DNA of 64,000 nucleotides from Corynebacterium curieae (GTDB lineage: Bacteria; Actinomycetota; Actinomycetes; Mycobacteriales; Mycobacteriaceae): contig NZ_JAKMUU010000002.1 of the NCBI RefSeq assembly GCF_027570035.1, positions 124,001 through 188,000 of the forward strand. The letters are read 5' to 3'. The notes beneath the pieces were generated by a model. The model did not search any database, was not told the DNA's origin, and saw nothing but the letters and a program-made list of their open reading frames with translations. Positions within the stretch are counted from its first letter, which is position 1. Each line of letters starts with the position of its first letter. Position numbers and translations under genes: made by a program. Shown in pieces: positions 27,015 to 35,860 of the stretch.

Positions 27015-27881
27015 CTAGACGGCGCGGAGGCGATCCAAACGGGCGCGTGCGGTGACCGTGAGCGTCGGTGGTAAAGCAGCCATGCGTTCGGCGAGTTCAC
27101 CAGCGCTGATATGGCGCGCGGACGGGCTCATGCCCACCTGTGCGGCGATGGAGGCCCTATCGAGCTCGATGGGGAACGAGATATCGACTGGGTCGGCCGC
27201 CTGCTCAAGGTGCCCCTCGGCCTGCTCGTACATGCGCTCCACCTTGCCTTCTTCCACGCCGAGGATGCCGAGCGGCTCGCGCAGCTCGTCCAAGTGTCCG
27301 GCACCGGGGGTCAAGACGATGACTTGGCCGCCTGGGGCAAGCACGCGCTGGAATTCGGCGGGATTGCGCGGGGCGAAGACCACGGAAATGGCATCGACGG
27401 ACTCATCGCGAAGCGGAAGGCGCTCCCAGACATCGGCCACCACGGCACCCACGCGCGGGTGGCACTTGGCCAAGTGCTTCGCGGCGTGCGGGGAAATGTC
27501 GAGTCCAACGCCGCGGGACTCCGCAATGGAATCTAGCGTGTGGGCCAAGTAGTAACCGGTGCCAGCGCCTACCTCGAGAAGGGAAGCAGGGGTGGATTCG
27601 GCCAGCGAAGCGGAATCCAGCGCGTCTTGAACGGCGCCGGTCACGGCTTCTACGAAGGGCGCGAAATGGCCCATCGCCAGATAGGTCTCACGGGCGGTGA
27701 CCATGTCCATGTCATCGCCCTTATGCTTCAGGCCAGCGCCGGCTGCGAGGGTAACGTAGCCCTGCTTAGCCACATCATAAGAGTGACCGGATTCCGAGAC
27801 GAGGCGAGAGAAATCATCGGCACCAGAAAGCGCGGTGCCGTCATTAGGATCGGCCAGAATGTCGACGATATGAGAAAGCAT
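27015..27881 (-). CDS. SAM-dependent methyltransferase, RlmA-like
   Basis: A 288-residue protein of the RlmA type, the family that methylates N1 of a guanine in 23S rRNA. After a short N-terminal module the sequence YDVAKQGYVTL matches the family's FDxAxxGYxxLL segment. The SAM site reads LLEVGAGTGYYL, with VGLDISPHAAKHLAK and SVVFAPRNPAEF. The four zinc-binding cysteines usual in the N-terminal domain of RlmA are missing (LADPNDGTALSG in their place), so target recognition may differ. It is the last gene of a long minus-strand run and converges with the GH32-like gene across an inverted repeat. Confidence 0.75.
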   Translation of the reverse strand: MLSHIVDILADPNDGTALSGADDFSRLVSESGHSYDVAKQGYVTLAAGAGLKHKGDDMDMVTARETYLAMGHFAPFVEAVTGAVQDALDSASLAESTPASLLEVGAGTGYYLAHTLDSIAESRGVGLDISPHAAKHLAKCHPRVGAVVADVWERLPLRDESVDAISVVFAPRNPAEFQRVLAPGGQVIVLTPGAGHLDELREPLGILGVEEGKVERMYEQAEGHLEQAADPVDISFPIELDRASIAAQVGMSPSARHISAGELAERMAALPPTLTVTARARLDRLRAV

Positions 27882-27890
27882 GTACCTAGA

Positions 27891-28058
27891 CTAACTAGAA
27901 ACCTCGGTCAACAGGGAACCCAGCTCTGCGGCCTCGTCTTTGCTCAGCTCGATGACGATGCGTCCGCCACCATCAGAGGGGATACGCATGACGATTTTGC
28001 GGGACTCCTCTACTGCTTCCATCTCTCCGCCCGTAGTGCGCGGCTTCATTGCTGCCAT
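27891..28058 (-). CDS. DUF3117 small protein
   Basis: A 55-residue protein that starts MAAMKPRTTGGEMEAVEES and continues KIVMRIPSDGGGRIVIELS, then ends KDEAAELGSLLTEVSS. This is the complete DUF3117 family, conserved across actinobacteria at this size. The function is unknown. The ATG at 28058 is preceded on the minus strand by AGGAG. It lies 12 bases from the DivIVA-like gene and nine from the methyltransferase gene, so all three probably share an mRNA. Confidence 0.85.
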   Translation of the reverse strand: MAAMKPRTTGGEMEAVEESRKIVMRIPSDGGGRIVIELSKDEAAELGSLLTEVSS

Positions 28059-28070
28059 AGTGAGTCTCCT

Positions 28071-28364
28071 TTAGTTTATTTCTTTTCTTTCTAGTTTAGA
28101 CCTTTTCTGCGCAGAAGATAGTTGTTCTTCCAGTTGCGCGAGGAGATCGTCCACTTGGTCCTGGCGGTAGCCACGCGGGACGACCTCGAATTTTACCTTG
28201 TCAAGACAACCTTCACGGACGGCGGCGCGATTATTCTTGCGCACATCTTCCGGCTCATCGAGCGGGTGCATGACCTCGCCGCGGCCGAAGATAGAGCCCC
28301 ACACCCAAGTACCGATTATCACAAGGGCGATTAGGACTACGAGGAGCATAATCCAAGACAACAT
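28071..28364 (-). CDS. Small membrane-anchored DivIVA-domain-like protein
   Basis: A 97-residue protein with one N-terminal membrane helix (WIMLLVVLIALVIIGTWVWG). A cytoplasmic part follows with FEVVPRGYRQDQVDDLLAQL, the short sequence typical of DivIVA-like domains, and a probable coiled end. DivIVA proteins mark curved membranes and poles; this short form is a recurrent actinobacterial neighbour of gpgS and DUF3117. Its role is unknown, though a link to polar growth is a reasonable guess. The start ATG 28364 is four bases from the gpgS stop. Confidence 0.65.
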   Translation of the reverse strand: MLSWIMLLVVLIALVIIGTWVWGSIFGRGEVMHPLDEPEDVRKNNRAAVREGCLDKVKFEVVPRGYRQDQVDDLLAQLEEQLSSAQKRSKLERKEIN

Positions 28365-28367
28365 GGT

Positions 28368-29090
28368 TTAAATCTTACCTTTCAGCGGTGGTCGTTGAGC
28401 AACGGGAGCAATGACTCCGGCGCGGGCGAGCAGCGTGCGGGCAACCACCTCGGCCATCGGCGCGAGCTCGTGCAGCGGCCGATTGCGATGCACCCGCGTT
28501 CCCAAGTCCACCTGCGCCACTGTGCCTTGCTTGCCGACGTCCACCAATAGCCCCGCTTCTACCCCATAGCCCTCCACAAAGGGAAGTTCCAAGGCGGTGT
28601 CGCGGCGCAGGGCGTATTCGCCGCCGAGCGGCTGGTCGATATGGGCGAGCTCGGGAAAGAACTGCTTGATAAGCGGCTTGGCGGTTAGCTCGGTAACGCG
28701 GCCGCCGCCAGTGGGATGGCCATTGAGGCTGCGTTGGTAGCGGGCCTTCACCATGTCGACGCCGGGGTCCACAAAAGGCGCGGTCAAGGCAGCGACCATG
28801 CCCGGCGCGGCGGATTCGAGATCGGCATCGACGAAGACGACGATATCGCCTTTCGCCGCAGCAACTCCGCGCCAGAGGGATTCGCCCTTCCCGGGACGCG
28901 GTTCTTCTGCGAGGATATCGCGCCAGTTGCGTACATCAGCCCCAGCGGCTGCGGCGCGGGACGCGGTGGCATCGGTGGAATCGGCGTCGATCACCAGCAC
29001 CTCCAAGGGGTCATCGGCGAGGCAGGCGCGCACGACGTCCGCTACGGTGTCCTCCTCGTCGAGTGCTGGGATGATGACAGAGACGTTCAT
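28368..29090 (-). CDS. gpgS: Glucosyl-3-phosphoglycerate synthase
   Basis: A 240-residue GT-A glycosyltransferase of family GT81. It begins VSVIIPALDEEDTVADVV, has the metal-binding VFVDADLE and the acceptor-site segment PLGGEYALRRD. GpgS joins glucose from a nucleotide sugar to 3-phosphoglycerate, the first step to glucosylglycerate and, in mycobacteria, to methylglucose lipopolysaccharide. It is shorter at the N-terminus than the mycobacterial enzyme. It overlaps the folP2 stop by four bases (ATGA type), and the order gpgS-folP2-LOG protein-dapE is the same as in M. tuberculosis (Rv1208, Rv1207, Rv1205, Rv1202). Confidence 0.85.
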   Translation of the reverse strand: MNVSVIIPALDEEDTVADVVRACLADDPLEVLVIDADSTDATASRAAAAGADVRNWRDILAEEPRPGKGESLWRGVAAAKGDIVVFVDADLESAAPGMVAALTAPFVDPGVDMVKARYQRSLNGHPTGGGRVTELTAKPLIKQFFPELAHIDQPLGGEYALRRDTALELPFVEGYGVEAGLLVDVGKQGTVAQVDLGTRVHRNRPLHELAPMAEVVARTLLARAGVIAPVAQRPPLKGKI

Positions 29091-29917
29091 GCTAGGCCCC
29101 GCGTGGTCGATAGCGGGGGCGCCTCGCCTTGGATGGCGGCGGTCATTCGGATGACGTCGGCGGTCTCGGCTACCTCGTGGACGCGGAAAGCGGCCACTCC
29201 GCGGGCGGCGGACCAGGCGGTGGCGGCTAGGGTGCCGGCCACGCGCTCTCCTACCCCGCGGTCTAGGGTCTCGCCCACAAAGTCCTTATTCGATAGCGCC
29301 ATGAGCACCGGCCAACCGGTGGCCACGACCTCATCGATGCGCCGCAATAACTCGAGTCCGTGGAAGGTGTTTTTGCCAAAGTCGTGCGTGGGATCGATAA
29401 AGGTGAGCTCTTCCGGGCATCCGAGGGATGCGGCGCGCTCGGCCAGCTGGGTGGTTTCTGCGATGACATCGGCCACCACATCATCGAAATGCACGCGGTG
29501 CGGCCTAGTGCGCGGCGTAATGCCGCCGGTGTGCGAGCACACGTAGCCCACGCGGTGGTGGCCGGCGACCTCAATAAGCTCCGGATCCCAGCCGGCCCAG
29601 GTGTCATTGACCAGCCCGGCGCCGGCGGCAATGGCTGCCTCTGCCACTTCACTGCGCCAGGTATCGACGGAGATAAGCACATCAGGGTGGCGCTGATGGA
29701 CCTTCTCGATGGTCGGCACCACGCGCTCGATCTCTTCCGCCGCGTCCACCGCCTTGCCGGGGCCGGCCTTCACGCCGCCGATATCGACGATGGAGGCACC
29801 TGCCTCGATCACCTCATCGCAGCGGCGCAGCGCCGGGTCGAGGTCAAAGGTAGCCCCCTTGTCATAGAAGGAATCCGGGGTGCGATTGACAATCGCCATC
29901 ACGCGCGCGAGGCTCAA
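29087..29917 (-). CDS. folP2: Dihydropteroate synthase homologue FolP2
   Basis: A 276-residue TIM-barrel protein of the dihydropteroate synthase family. The N-terminal VNRTPDSFYDKG is retained. The pABA and sulfonamide loop, usually GGESTRPG, is GGVKAGPG. The usual DPGFGFGK reads DPTHDFGK, and the loop normally containing SRK is ALSNKDF. These changes characterise FolP2, whose mycobacterial member does not supply normal dihydropteroate synthase activity. A different substrate or a role in the gpgS pathway is possible. Four-base overlaps with both neighbours indicate translational coupling. Confidence 0.85.
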   Translation of the reverse strand: MSLARVMAIVNRTPDSFYDKGATFDLDPALRRCDEVIEAGASIVDIGGVKAGPGKAVDAAEEIERVVPTIEKVHQRHPDVLISVDTWRSEVAEAAIAAGAGLVNDTWAGWDPELIEVAGHHRVGYVCSHTGGITPRTRPHRVHFDDVVADVIAETTQLAERAASLGCPEELTFIDPTHDFGKNTFHGLELLRRIDEVVATGWPVLMALSNKDFVGETLDRGVGERVAGTLAATAWSAARGVAAFRVHEVAETADVIRMTAAIQGEAPPLSTTRGLA

Positions 29918-30678
29918 CGCGGCTCCCTAATGCGCTTATCACTCATGACTTGGTGGCGCTGGATGATGTGGGATATGGCCTCATCGGGGTCGTCGGTAAG
30001 CAGGAAAAGCTCCCGGTCCTTGTCGTTGATATAGCCGCTGGCCGCGAGCGTGTTTTCCATCCATTCCAGCAGGCCGGACCAGTACTCGGTGCCCATGAGC
30101 ACGATGGGGTAATTGGTCACCTTGCCGGTCTGGACCATACACATAACCTCGAAGAACTCATCCATCGTGCCCATGCCGCCCGGTAGACAGATGAAGGCCT
30201 GGGAGTACTTCAAGAACATGGTTTTGCGGGCAAAGAAGTAACGGAAATTTAGGCCCAGATCCACATACTCGTTAAGCCCCTGCTCGTGTGGGAGCTCGAT
30301 GCCGAGGCCCACGGAGAGGCCGCCGGCTTCGTGCGCGCCGCGGTTAGCTGCTTCCATGATGCCGGGGCCGCCGCCGGTGATCACAGCATAGGAATGCTCA
30401 GCCAGCTTGCGGCCGACCTCGACGCCCAGCTGGTAACTCGCATCCTCCGGGGTGGTGCGTGCGGATCCAAAGATGGTAACGGCCTTCGGCAGCTTGGAAA
30501 GCGCATCGAAACCGGCGACGAACTCGCCTTGGATGCGCAGGACGCGCCATGGATCGGCATGCTGCCACTCATGATCCGCTCCGGATTCCAAGAGCCGCTG
30601 GTCAAAGGTGGAAGATTGCTCGCCTTCGGTGCGCAGCAGCATCGGGCCGCGCAGGGTGCGCATCTGCTCAGGGGTCAT
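29914..30678 (-). CDS. LOG family (TIGR00730) Rossmann-fold protein
   Basis: A 254-residue protein of the LONELY GUY family, often mislabelled lysine decarboxylase. It shows the signature PGGMGTMDEFFEV and the upstream VITGGGPGIMEAANRGAHE nucleotide-binding segment. Family members hydrolyse the N-glycosidic bond of nucleoside 5'-monophosphates, including cytokinin ribotides; the physiological substrate in corynebacteria is not established. An N-terminal extension of about 60 residues precedes the core, as in Rv1205. It is coupled by four bases to folP2 and follows dapE by three bases. Confidence 0.85.
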   Translation of the reverse strand: MTPEQMRTLRGPMLLRTEGEQSSTFDQRLLESGADHEWQHADPWRVLRIQGEFVAGFDALSKLPKAVTIFGSARTTPEDASYQLGVEVGRKLAEHSYAVITGGGPGIMEAANRGAHEAGGLSVGLGIELPHEQGLNEYVDLGLNFRYFFARKTMFLKYSQAFICLPGGMGTMDEFFEVMCMVQTGKVTNYPIVLMGTEYWSGLLEWMENTLAASGYINDKDRELFLLTDDPDEAISHIIQRHQVMSDKRIREPR

Positions 30679-30681
30679 GGT

Positions 30682-31770
30682 CTATCCCTTCAGGTAGCTT
30701 AAGAGGGCGGTGGATACTTCGGTGATCTGGGCGGTAGGCACCTGCTCGTCCTTCTTATGCGCAAAGCCTGGGTCGCCGGCGCCAAAGTTCACGGCTGGGG
30801 TGCCCATCTCGGAGAAGCGGGCGACGTCGGTCCAGCCGTACTTGGCGCGGACGTTGCCCCCGACGGCGTCGATAAGCGCCTTGGCAGCTGGCTGGCCCAA
30901 ACCAGGCTGGGCGGCGGGGGCGATGTCATCGATTTCGATGGTGACATCTTCTTCCTCGCCGATAATGGACTTCATGTACTCCAGCGCCTCGTCGCTCGTG
31001 CGGTCCGGAGCGAAGCGGAAATTCACAAACATCCACGCCTCATCCGGCAGCGTATTGGTGGCCACGCCCGATTCCAGGTGGACGATGTTGAGACCCTCGC
31101 GATAGGTGCAGCCATCGATAGTGACATCGCGGGACTCATAAGCGGCGATACGGGTCATAATGGGCGCAAGCTTGTGCGCAGCATTGGATCCGAGCCACGC
31201 GCGGGCCGAGTGCGCGCGGGTGCCGTGCGCGGTAACGCGCAGGCGGATGGAGCCTTGGCAGCCGGCCTCCACCATGGCGCCGGAGGGCTCGCCCAACAGC
31301 GCGAAGTCACCCTCGAGCCACTCTGGGTGCTCCTTTTGCAGGTGACCCAAGCCATTAAATTCAGTAGCCACCTCTTCACCCTCGTAGGCGATGACGGTCA
31401 GGTCATGCTTTAGCTCGTCCGACTCGTGCAGCTGCGCAAAAGCATTGAGGTAGACGGCCATACCGGACTTCATGTCTACGGTGCCGCAGCCCCACATAAT
31501 CTCCACCCCGTCTTCAGAGGTTTCCATGTGATGCGGTACATTTTCTGCCAACGGAACGGTATCGATGTGGCCGGCGAGCACCACGCGGGAATCTAGCCCG
31601 CGGTTCGTGCGGGCGCACACGGTATTGCCGTAGCGGGCAACCTCGACGTCCAAACCGCGCAGCGCCTCTTCGATGGCGTCTGCGATGGCCTCCTCATGGT
31701 GGGAGGGACTCGGAATATCCACGAGTGCTTTGGTTAGTTCGATGGGGTCTGCATAAAGATCTAAAGTCAC
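30682..31770 (-). CDS. dapE: Succinyl-diaminopimelate desuccinylase
   Basis: A 362-residue M20-family metalloenzyme that removes succinate from N-succinyl-LL-diaminopimelate in the lysine and peptidoglycan pathway. Metal and catalytic residues are seen in LAGHIDTVP, CGTVDMKSG, YEGEEVA and GEPSG. GTG 31770 (VTLDLYADPIELTKALVDIP) is chosen because it aligns with C. glutamicum DapE; the open frame reaches 35 codons further, but with unrelated residues. The region upstream holds the divergent amino-acid permease gene. DapD lies about 1.5 kb away on the other strand and DapC about 7.4 kb away. Confidence 0.93.
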   Translation of the reverse strand: MTLDLYADPIELTKALVDIPSPSHHEEAIADAIEEALRGLDVEVARYGNTVCARTNRGLDSRVVLAGHIDTVPLAENVPHHMETSEDGVEIMWGCGTVDMKSGMAVYLNAFAQLHESDELKHDLTVIAYEGEEVATEFNGLGHLQKEHPEWLEGDFALLGEPSGAMVEAGCQGSIRLRVTAHGTRAHSARAWLGSNAAHKLAPIMTRIAAYESRDVTIDGCTYREGLNIVHLESGVATNTLPDEAWMFVNFRFAPDRTSDEALEYMKSIIGEEEDVTIEIDDIAPAAQPGLGQPAAKALIDAVGGNVRAKYGWTDVARFSEMGTPAVNFGAGDPGFAHKKDEQVPTAQITEVSTALLSYLKG

Positions 31771-31859
31771 AAAGCGCCATGCTAGCGCCCCGCGCAGCTC
31801 ACCGCATTGTGTAAAGTTCACTTCACTGCAAATGATTCGTCCCCCGTAAGGTGATAACA

Positions 31860-33218
31860 ATGGCCGAAGCCACACAATTGAAATCCCGTCATCTCACGAT
31901 GATGGGCCTCGGCTCTGCCGTAGGCGCCGGTCTTTTCCTCGGCGTCGGCCTCGGCATCCAGATTTCCGGCACCTCCGTGCTCATCTCCTATGCCGTGGCC
32001 GGCGCGCTCATCGCACTGGTGATGTGGATGCTTGGTGAAATGGCCGCCGCCCGCCCCTCTTTGGGGTCATTTTCCACCTACGCCGGCCAGGCCTACGGCC
32101 ACTGGGCGCGCTTTACCATGGGGTGGATCTACTGGTTCATGCTGATCATGGTCATGGGCGCCGAAATCACGGGCGCGGCCGCCATCATCTCCAGCTGGTT
32201 CGATATTGCCCCGTGGATTCCGGCGCTTCTCGCCGTGGCGTTCTTCGCGGTAGTCAACTTCGCGGCCGTGGGTGGATTTGGTGAGTTCGAGTTCTGGTTC
32301 GCCATTATCAAGGTCGGCGTTATTGTCGCCTTCCTCGTCATCGGCGTGCTTATGGCCCTTGGCATCCTGCCGGGCATGGATCTTTCCTTGGCCGGCACCA
32401 ATTTCACCGATAACTTCTTGCCTAATGGCATGCCGGGCTTCGCCGCCGGATTGCTGGCCGTTGCCTTTGCCTTTGGCGGCATCGAGCTGGTCACCATCGC
32501 GGCAGCCGAATCCGAGGACCCAGCGCATAACGTGGCCACCGCGGTGCGCGCCATCATCGTGCGCATCTTGATCTTCTACATCGGCTCCATCGTGGTGATC
32601 ACCATGGCGCTGCCGTTTAGCTCCATCCAGGACGCCGATGTCGCGGCCGATTCCCCCTTCACCCTAGTGCTCGCGGCCGCCAAGATTCCTTTTGCGGCCG
32701 GTTTCATGGAGGCCATTATCGCCCTAGCGCTGCTGTCTGCCTTCAACGCGCAGATTTACGCTACCTCCCGCTTGGTCTTTGATATGGCCAAGGACCACTG
32801 CGCCCCGGGATTCTTCCTCAAGCAAAACCGCGCGGGCTCCCCCATCAACGCGGTCATTTTGTCCATGGTCTTCGCCTTCGCTTCGGTAGGCCTGCAGTTC
32901 TGGAACCCTCCGGGGCTTCTAGCGTTCCTTTTCAACGCTGTCGGCGGCTGCCTACTTGTCATCTGGTCCTTCATCGTGGCTTCCTTTATCAAGCTGCACC
33001 CCGTGCTGCGCGATAATGGCGAGCTGACTGAGATCCGCGTGCCCGGCTTCCCCTGGCTTCCGTGGGTTACGGCCGCGGCCTTGGCCGGGCTCACCCTGCT
33101 CATGCTCTTTGATCCGGCCGCGCGCAACCAGGTCATCTCGGTTCTCATCCTCGCCGCGGCGCTCGTCGTCTTGTCCTTTGTGCTTCCCACCGGCCAGCGC
33201 GCGGATGCGCAGAAGTAG
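31860..33218 (+). CDS. APC-superfamily amino-acid permease (first of two paralogues)
   Basis: A 452-residue transporter with twelve membrane segments. The first reads [20 protein letters not shown], the GxG substrate loop of amino-acid/polyamine/cation permeases of the AroP/GABA-permease type. [19 protein letters not shown] is the conserved segment near helix 6. The start ATG 31860 has AAGGTG six bases upstream. It is clearly homologous over its whole length to the permease at 34253-35638, so the pair flanks dapD as a duplication. Substrate unknown. A basic or aromatic amino acid is plausible, and a link to lysine or diaminopimelate is only contextual. Confidence 0.85.
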   Translation: MAEATQLKSRHLTMMGLGSAVGAGLFLGVGLGIQISGTSVLISYAVAGALIALVMWMLGEMAAARPSLGSFSTYAGQAYGHWARFTMGWIYWFMLIMVMGAEITGAAAIISSWFDIAPWIPALLAVAFFAVVNFAAVGGFGEFEFWFAIIKVGVIVAFLVIGVLMALGILPGMDLSLAGTNFTDNFLPNGMPGFAAGLLAVAFAFGGIELVTIAAAESEDPAHNVATAVRAIIVRILIFYIGSIVVITMALPFSSIQDADVAADSPFTLVLAAAKIPFAAGFMEAIIALALLSAFNAQIYATSRLVFDMAKDHCAPGFFLKQNRAGSPINAVILSMVFAFASVGLQFWNPPGLLAFLFNAVGGCLLVIWSFIVASFIKLHPVLRDNGELTEIRVPGFPWLPWVTAAALAGLTLLMLFDPAARNQVISVLILAAALVVLSFVLPTGQRADAQK

Positions 33219-33222
33219 TTGC

Positions 33223-33228
33223 TAAGCT
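33223..33228 (+). promoter_or_regulatory. -10 box of leaderless dapD
   Basis: TAAGCT ends seven bases before the dapD ATG and only five bases after the permease stop. The same hexamer and spacing precede the carboxylesterase start at 13228. Confidence 0.45.
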
Positions 33229-33235
33229 AGCGGGC

Positions 33236-34207
33236 ATGACTTCTGCATCCGCACGCGGCCTAGCAACCATTACCCATGACGGCACCGTCTTGGACGTATG
33301 GTTCCCGGCCGTTTATACCGATAAGACCGTAGAGACCACCGAGACCAAGCGCCTAGAGGAGATCCCTCAGCAGTTCTCCGCGCTGGCGGGCCCGGACGAG
33401 GAGCGCGGCGTGGCCCGCGTCGCCGTTGAGACCTCCATCAAGGATCTGGATGACGCCCCCGTCGATACCTACGATGCTTACCTGCGCCTGCACCTCCTGT
33501 CCCACCGCGCGGTCAAGCCGCACGGCCTGAATATGGATGGCATCTTCGGCCACCTCAATAACGTGGTCTGGACCAACTACGGCCCCTGTGCTGTATCCGA
33601 TTTCCAGATGGTGCGCGGCCGCCTCGCCTCCCGCGGCCCAGTCGTTGTCTACTCCGTGGACAAGTTCCCTCGCATGGTGGACTACGTTGTGCCATCCGGC
33701 GTGCGCATCGGTGACGCGGACCGCGTGCGCCTGGGTGCCCACCTGGCTGAAGGCACCACCGTCATGCACGAAGGCTTTGTAAACTTTAACGCCGGCACCT
33801 TGGGCGCCTCCATGGTTGAAGGCCGCATCTCCGCGGGCGTCGTCGTGGGCGATGGCTCCGATATCGGTGGCGGCGCGTCCATCATGGGCACCCTGTCCGG
33901 CGGCGGCAAGGAAGTCATTTCCATTGGCGAGCGCTGCCTCCTTGGTGCCAACTCCGGCATCGGCATTTCGCTTGGCGACGACGCCGTGGTCGAGGCCGGC
34001 CTCTACGTCACCGCCGGCACCAAGGTGGCCGTCTTTGGCAAGGTTGCGGAAGCACTGGGCGTCGACAATGGCGAGAACGTCAAGGGTTCCCAGCTCTCCG
34101 GCGCCTCCGGCATGCTGCTCCGCCGCAACTCCATCTCTGGTGCCGTGGAAGCCGTGGAGTGGAAGTCCGAGGCCGTGGCGCTCAACGACGAGCTGCACAA
34201 GAATTAA
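33236..34207 (+). CDS. dapD: Tetrahydrodipicolinate N-succinyltransferase
   Basis: A 323-residue trimeric enzyme of the left-handed beta-helix fold. It transfers succinyl from succinyl-CoA to tetrahydrodipicolinate in diaminopimelate synthesis. The actinobacterial DapD type is recognised by an N-terminal domain ([19 protein letters not shown]), then [19 protein letters not shown], and hexapeptide repeats from about residue 160 ([20 protein letters not shown]). [20 protein letters not shown] near residue 230 belongs to the CoA site region. It is probably leaderless. Its neighbours on both sides are homologous permeases. Confidence 0.95.
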   Translation: MTSASARGLATITHDGTVLDVWFPAVYTDKTVETTETKRLEEIPQQFSALAGPDEERGVARVAVETSIKDLDDAPVDTYDAYLRLHLLSHRAVKPHGLNMDGIFGHLNNVVWTNYGPCAVSDFQMVRGRLASRGPVVVYSVDKFPRMVDYVVPSGVRIGDADRVRLGAHLAEGTTVMHEGFVNFNAGTLGASMVEGRISAGVVVGDGSDIGGGASIMGTLSGGGKEVISIGERCLLGANSGIGISLGDDAVVEAGLYVTAGTKVAVFGKVAEALGVDNGENVKGSQLSGASGMLLRRNSISGAVEAVEWKSEAVALNDELHKN

Positions 34208-34240
34208 CACCCCCGATTCCTATAGCCCAATCGGGCAAAA

Positions 34241-34246
34241 TAGGAT
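34241..34246 (+). promoter_or_regulatory. -10 box of the second permease gene
   Basis: TAGGAT ends six bases before GTG 34253, again a leaderless arrangement. The GGAGG between them could also serve weakly for ribosome binding. Confidence 0.4.
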
Positions 34247-34252
34247 GGAGGG

Positions 34253-35638
34253 GTGACTGATAACTCCTCCACCCTCGGTTCTGGCCTGAAAGTCCGCCAC
34301 CTGACGATGATGGGGCTAGGCTCCACCATCGGTGCCGGACTTTTCTTGGGCACCGGCGTCGGCATTTCCGCCGCCGGCCCCGCCGTGCTCCTCGCCTACG
34401 TCATCGCCGGCTTTCTTGCCATTTTGGTGATGCAGATGCTGGGCGAGATGGGCACCGTTATCCCCGCCTCCGGCTCCTTTTCCGAATACGCCGAACACGG
34501 CATCGGCCGCTGGGCGGGCTTTACCCAGGGCTGGATTTATTGGCTGGCCACCGTCGCCGTCCTGGGCGCCGAAATCACCGGCGCGGCCGGCTTCATTGGC
34601 TCTTGGTTCAACGTCTCGCCGTGGATCCCCGCCGCTATCTGCGTGGTCCTCTTCGGAATCATCAATCTGCTGCGCGTGCGCAGCTTCGGCGAATTCGAGT
34701 ACTGGTTCGCGCTCATCAAGGTAGTCGTCATCGTAGCCTTCCTCATCATCGGCGCGCTGCTCATCCTTGGCCTCCTGCCCGGCCATTCTTTTATCGGAAC
34801 CTCCGTCTTCCTTGAGGACGGCTTCATGCCCAATGGCCTCGGCGGCGTCGCGGCTGGCCTGCTCGCAGTAGCCTTCGCCTTCGGCGGCATCGAGGTGGTC
34901 GCCATCGCCTCCGCCGAATCCGAGGACCCAGAGAAGTCCCTGGTCAACGCCGTGCGCTCCACCATCTTGCGCATCTCCGTTTTCTACCTAGGCTCTGTCC
35001 TGGTCATCACGTTCCTCTTGCCCTATTCCATCCTGGGAGACGCCTCCACGGCCGCAGAATCGCCCTTCACCATGGTTCTCGAACGCGCCGGCATCCCGGG
35101 TGCGGCCGGCATTATGGAGATCGTCATCGTCCTCGCTCTACTCTCCGCTTTCAACTCCCAGATCTACGCCTCCTCCCGCATGATGCATTCCCTCGCTTCC
35201 CGCGGCGAGGCCCCGCGCATCTTCACCTCCACCAATAAGGACGGCGTTCCCACCACCGCCATCGGCCTGTCCGTCCTCCTCTCGGCCGTCATGGTCGTGC
35301 TCAACTACGCCGATACAGGCTGGCTTCTTACCTTCATGCTTAACGCCGCCGGCGCCTCCCTGCTCATCGTCTGGGTCTTCATCGCCGTCAGCCAGCTGCG
35401 CCTGCGCCGCCAACTCGAGGCCCTCCACCCGCTGCCCATCCGCATGTGGGCCTTCCCCTACCTCACCTGGTTTGCCCTCGCCCTCTTTGCGGCCATCGCG
35501 GTGCTCATGCTTACCGACGCCACCGCCCGCATCCAACTCCTCTCCGCCGCCGCCATGTTCGCGGTACTCGCCTTCGCCGGCGTCATCAATTCCAAGGTTC
35601 GCGGCATCGACCCCACCTCGACGCTGCCCCTCACCTAG
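34253..35638 (+). CDS. APC-superfamily amino-acid permease (second paralogue)
   Basis: A 461-residue permease with twelve membrane segments, homologous from end to end to the permease at 31860. Helix 1 reads [20 protein letters not shown], and the helix 6 region reads FAFGGIEVVAIASAESEDP. A longer polar N-terminus and a divergent C-terminus separate the two. The start is GTG 34253, with a -10 box at the leaderless distance. It follows dapD by 45 bases but has its own promoter. Substrate unknown. After its stop comes an inverted repeat. Confidence 0.85.
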   Translation: MTDNSSTLGSGLKVRHLTMMGLGSTIGAGLFLGTGVGISAAGPAVLLAYVIAGFLAILVMQMLGEMGTVIPASGSFSEYAEHGIGRWAGFTQGWIYWLATVAVLGAEITGAAGFIGSWFNVSPWIPAAICVVLFGIINLLRVRSFGEFEYWFALIKVVVIVAFLIIGALLILGLLPGHSFIGTSVFLEDGFMPNGLGGVAAGLLAVAFAFGGIEVVAIASAESEDPEKSLVNAVRSTILRISVFYLGSVLVITFLLPYSILGDASTAAESPFTMVLERAGIPGAAGIMEIVIVLALLSAFNSQIYASSRMMHSLASRGEAPRIFTSTNKDGVPTTAIGLSVLLSAVMVVLNYADTGWLLTFMLNAAGASLLIVWVFIAVSQLRLRRQLEALHPLPIRMWAFPYLTWFALALFAAIAVLMLTDATARIQLLSAAAMFAVLAFAGVINSKVRGIDPTSTLPLT

Positions 35639-35679
35639 CCCCGCGCCTCCTCCTCGCCCCTACTCACCCTGCTCCCCTG

Positions 35680-35742
35680 CCCTTCGCACTCACGGGGGAG
35701 GTCGATGGGGCGTCGGAAAGCACTGCTCGTGAGCGCAAAGGG
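35680..35742. repeat. Intergenic inverted repeat, unit 3
   Basis: CCCTTCGCACTCAC (35680-35693) and GTGAGCGCAAAGGG (35729-35742) flank a 35-base spacer. Two positions differ between arms and the palindrome extends inward by G/C. A lone further half-arm, CCTTTCGCGCTCCC, follows at 35761. Confidence 0.7.
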
Positions 35743-35743
35743 A

Positions 35744-35807
35744 AGTTATCCACAGCAACGCCTTTCGCGCTCCCGAAAACTGTGCCCTAGACCCGAGTTA
35801 TCCACAG
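35744..35807. repeat. Two direct AGTTATCCACAG repeats (DnaA-box-like)
   Basis: AGTTATCCACAG occurs at 35744-35755 and again at 35796-35807. Each contains TTATCCACA, the strict DnaA box. The copies point the same way and are 52 bases apart. Outside them CAGCAAC and GTTGCTG form a partial inverted repeat. No replication gene is near, so DnaA titration or transcriptional control of the next gene is the likely alternative to an origin. Confidence 0.5.
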
Positions 35808-35860
35808 GTTGCTGTAGCATGCGTGGCCACATCGTCTAGAGACCGTCTACTTTAACCGCC

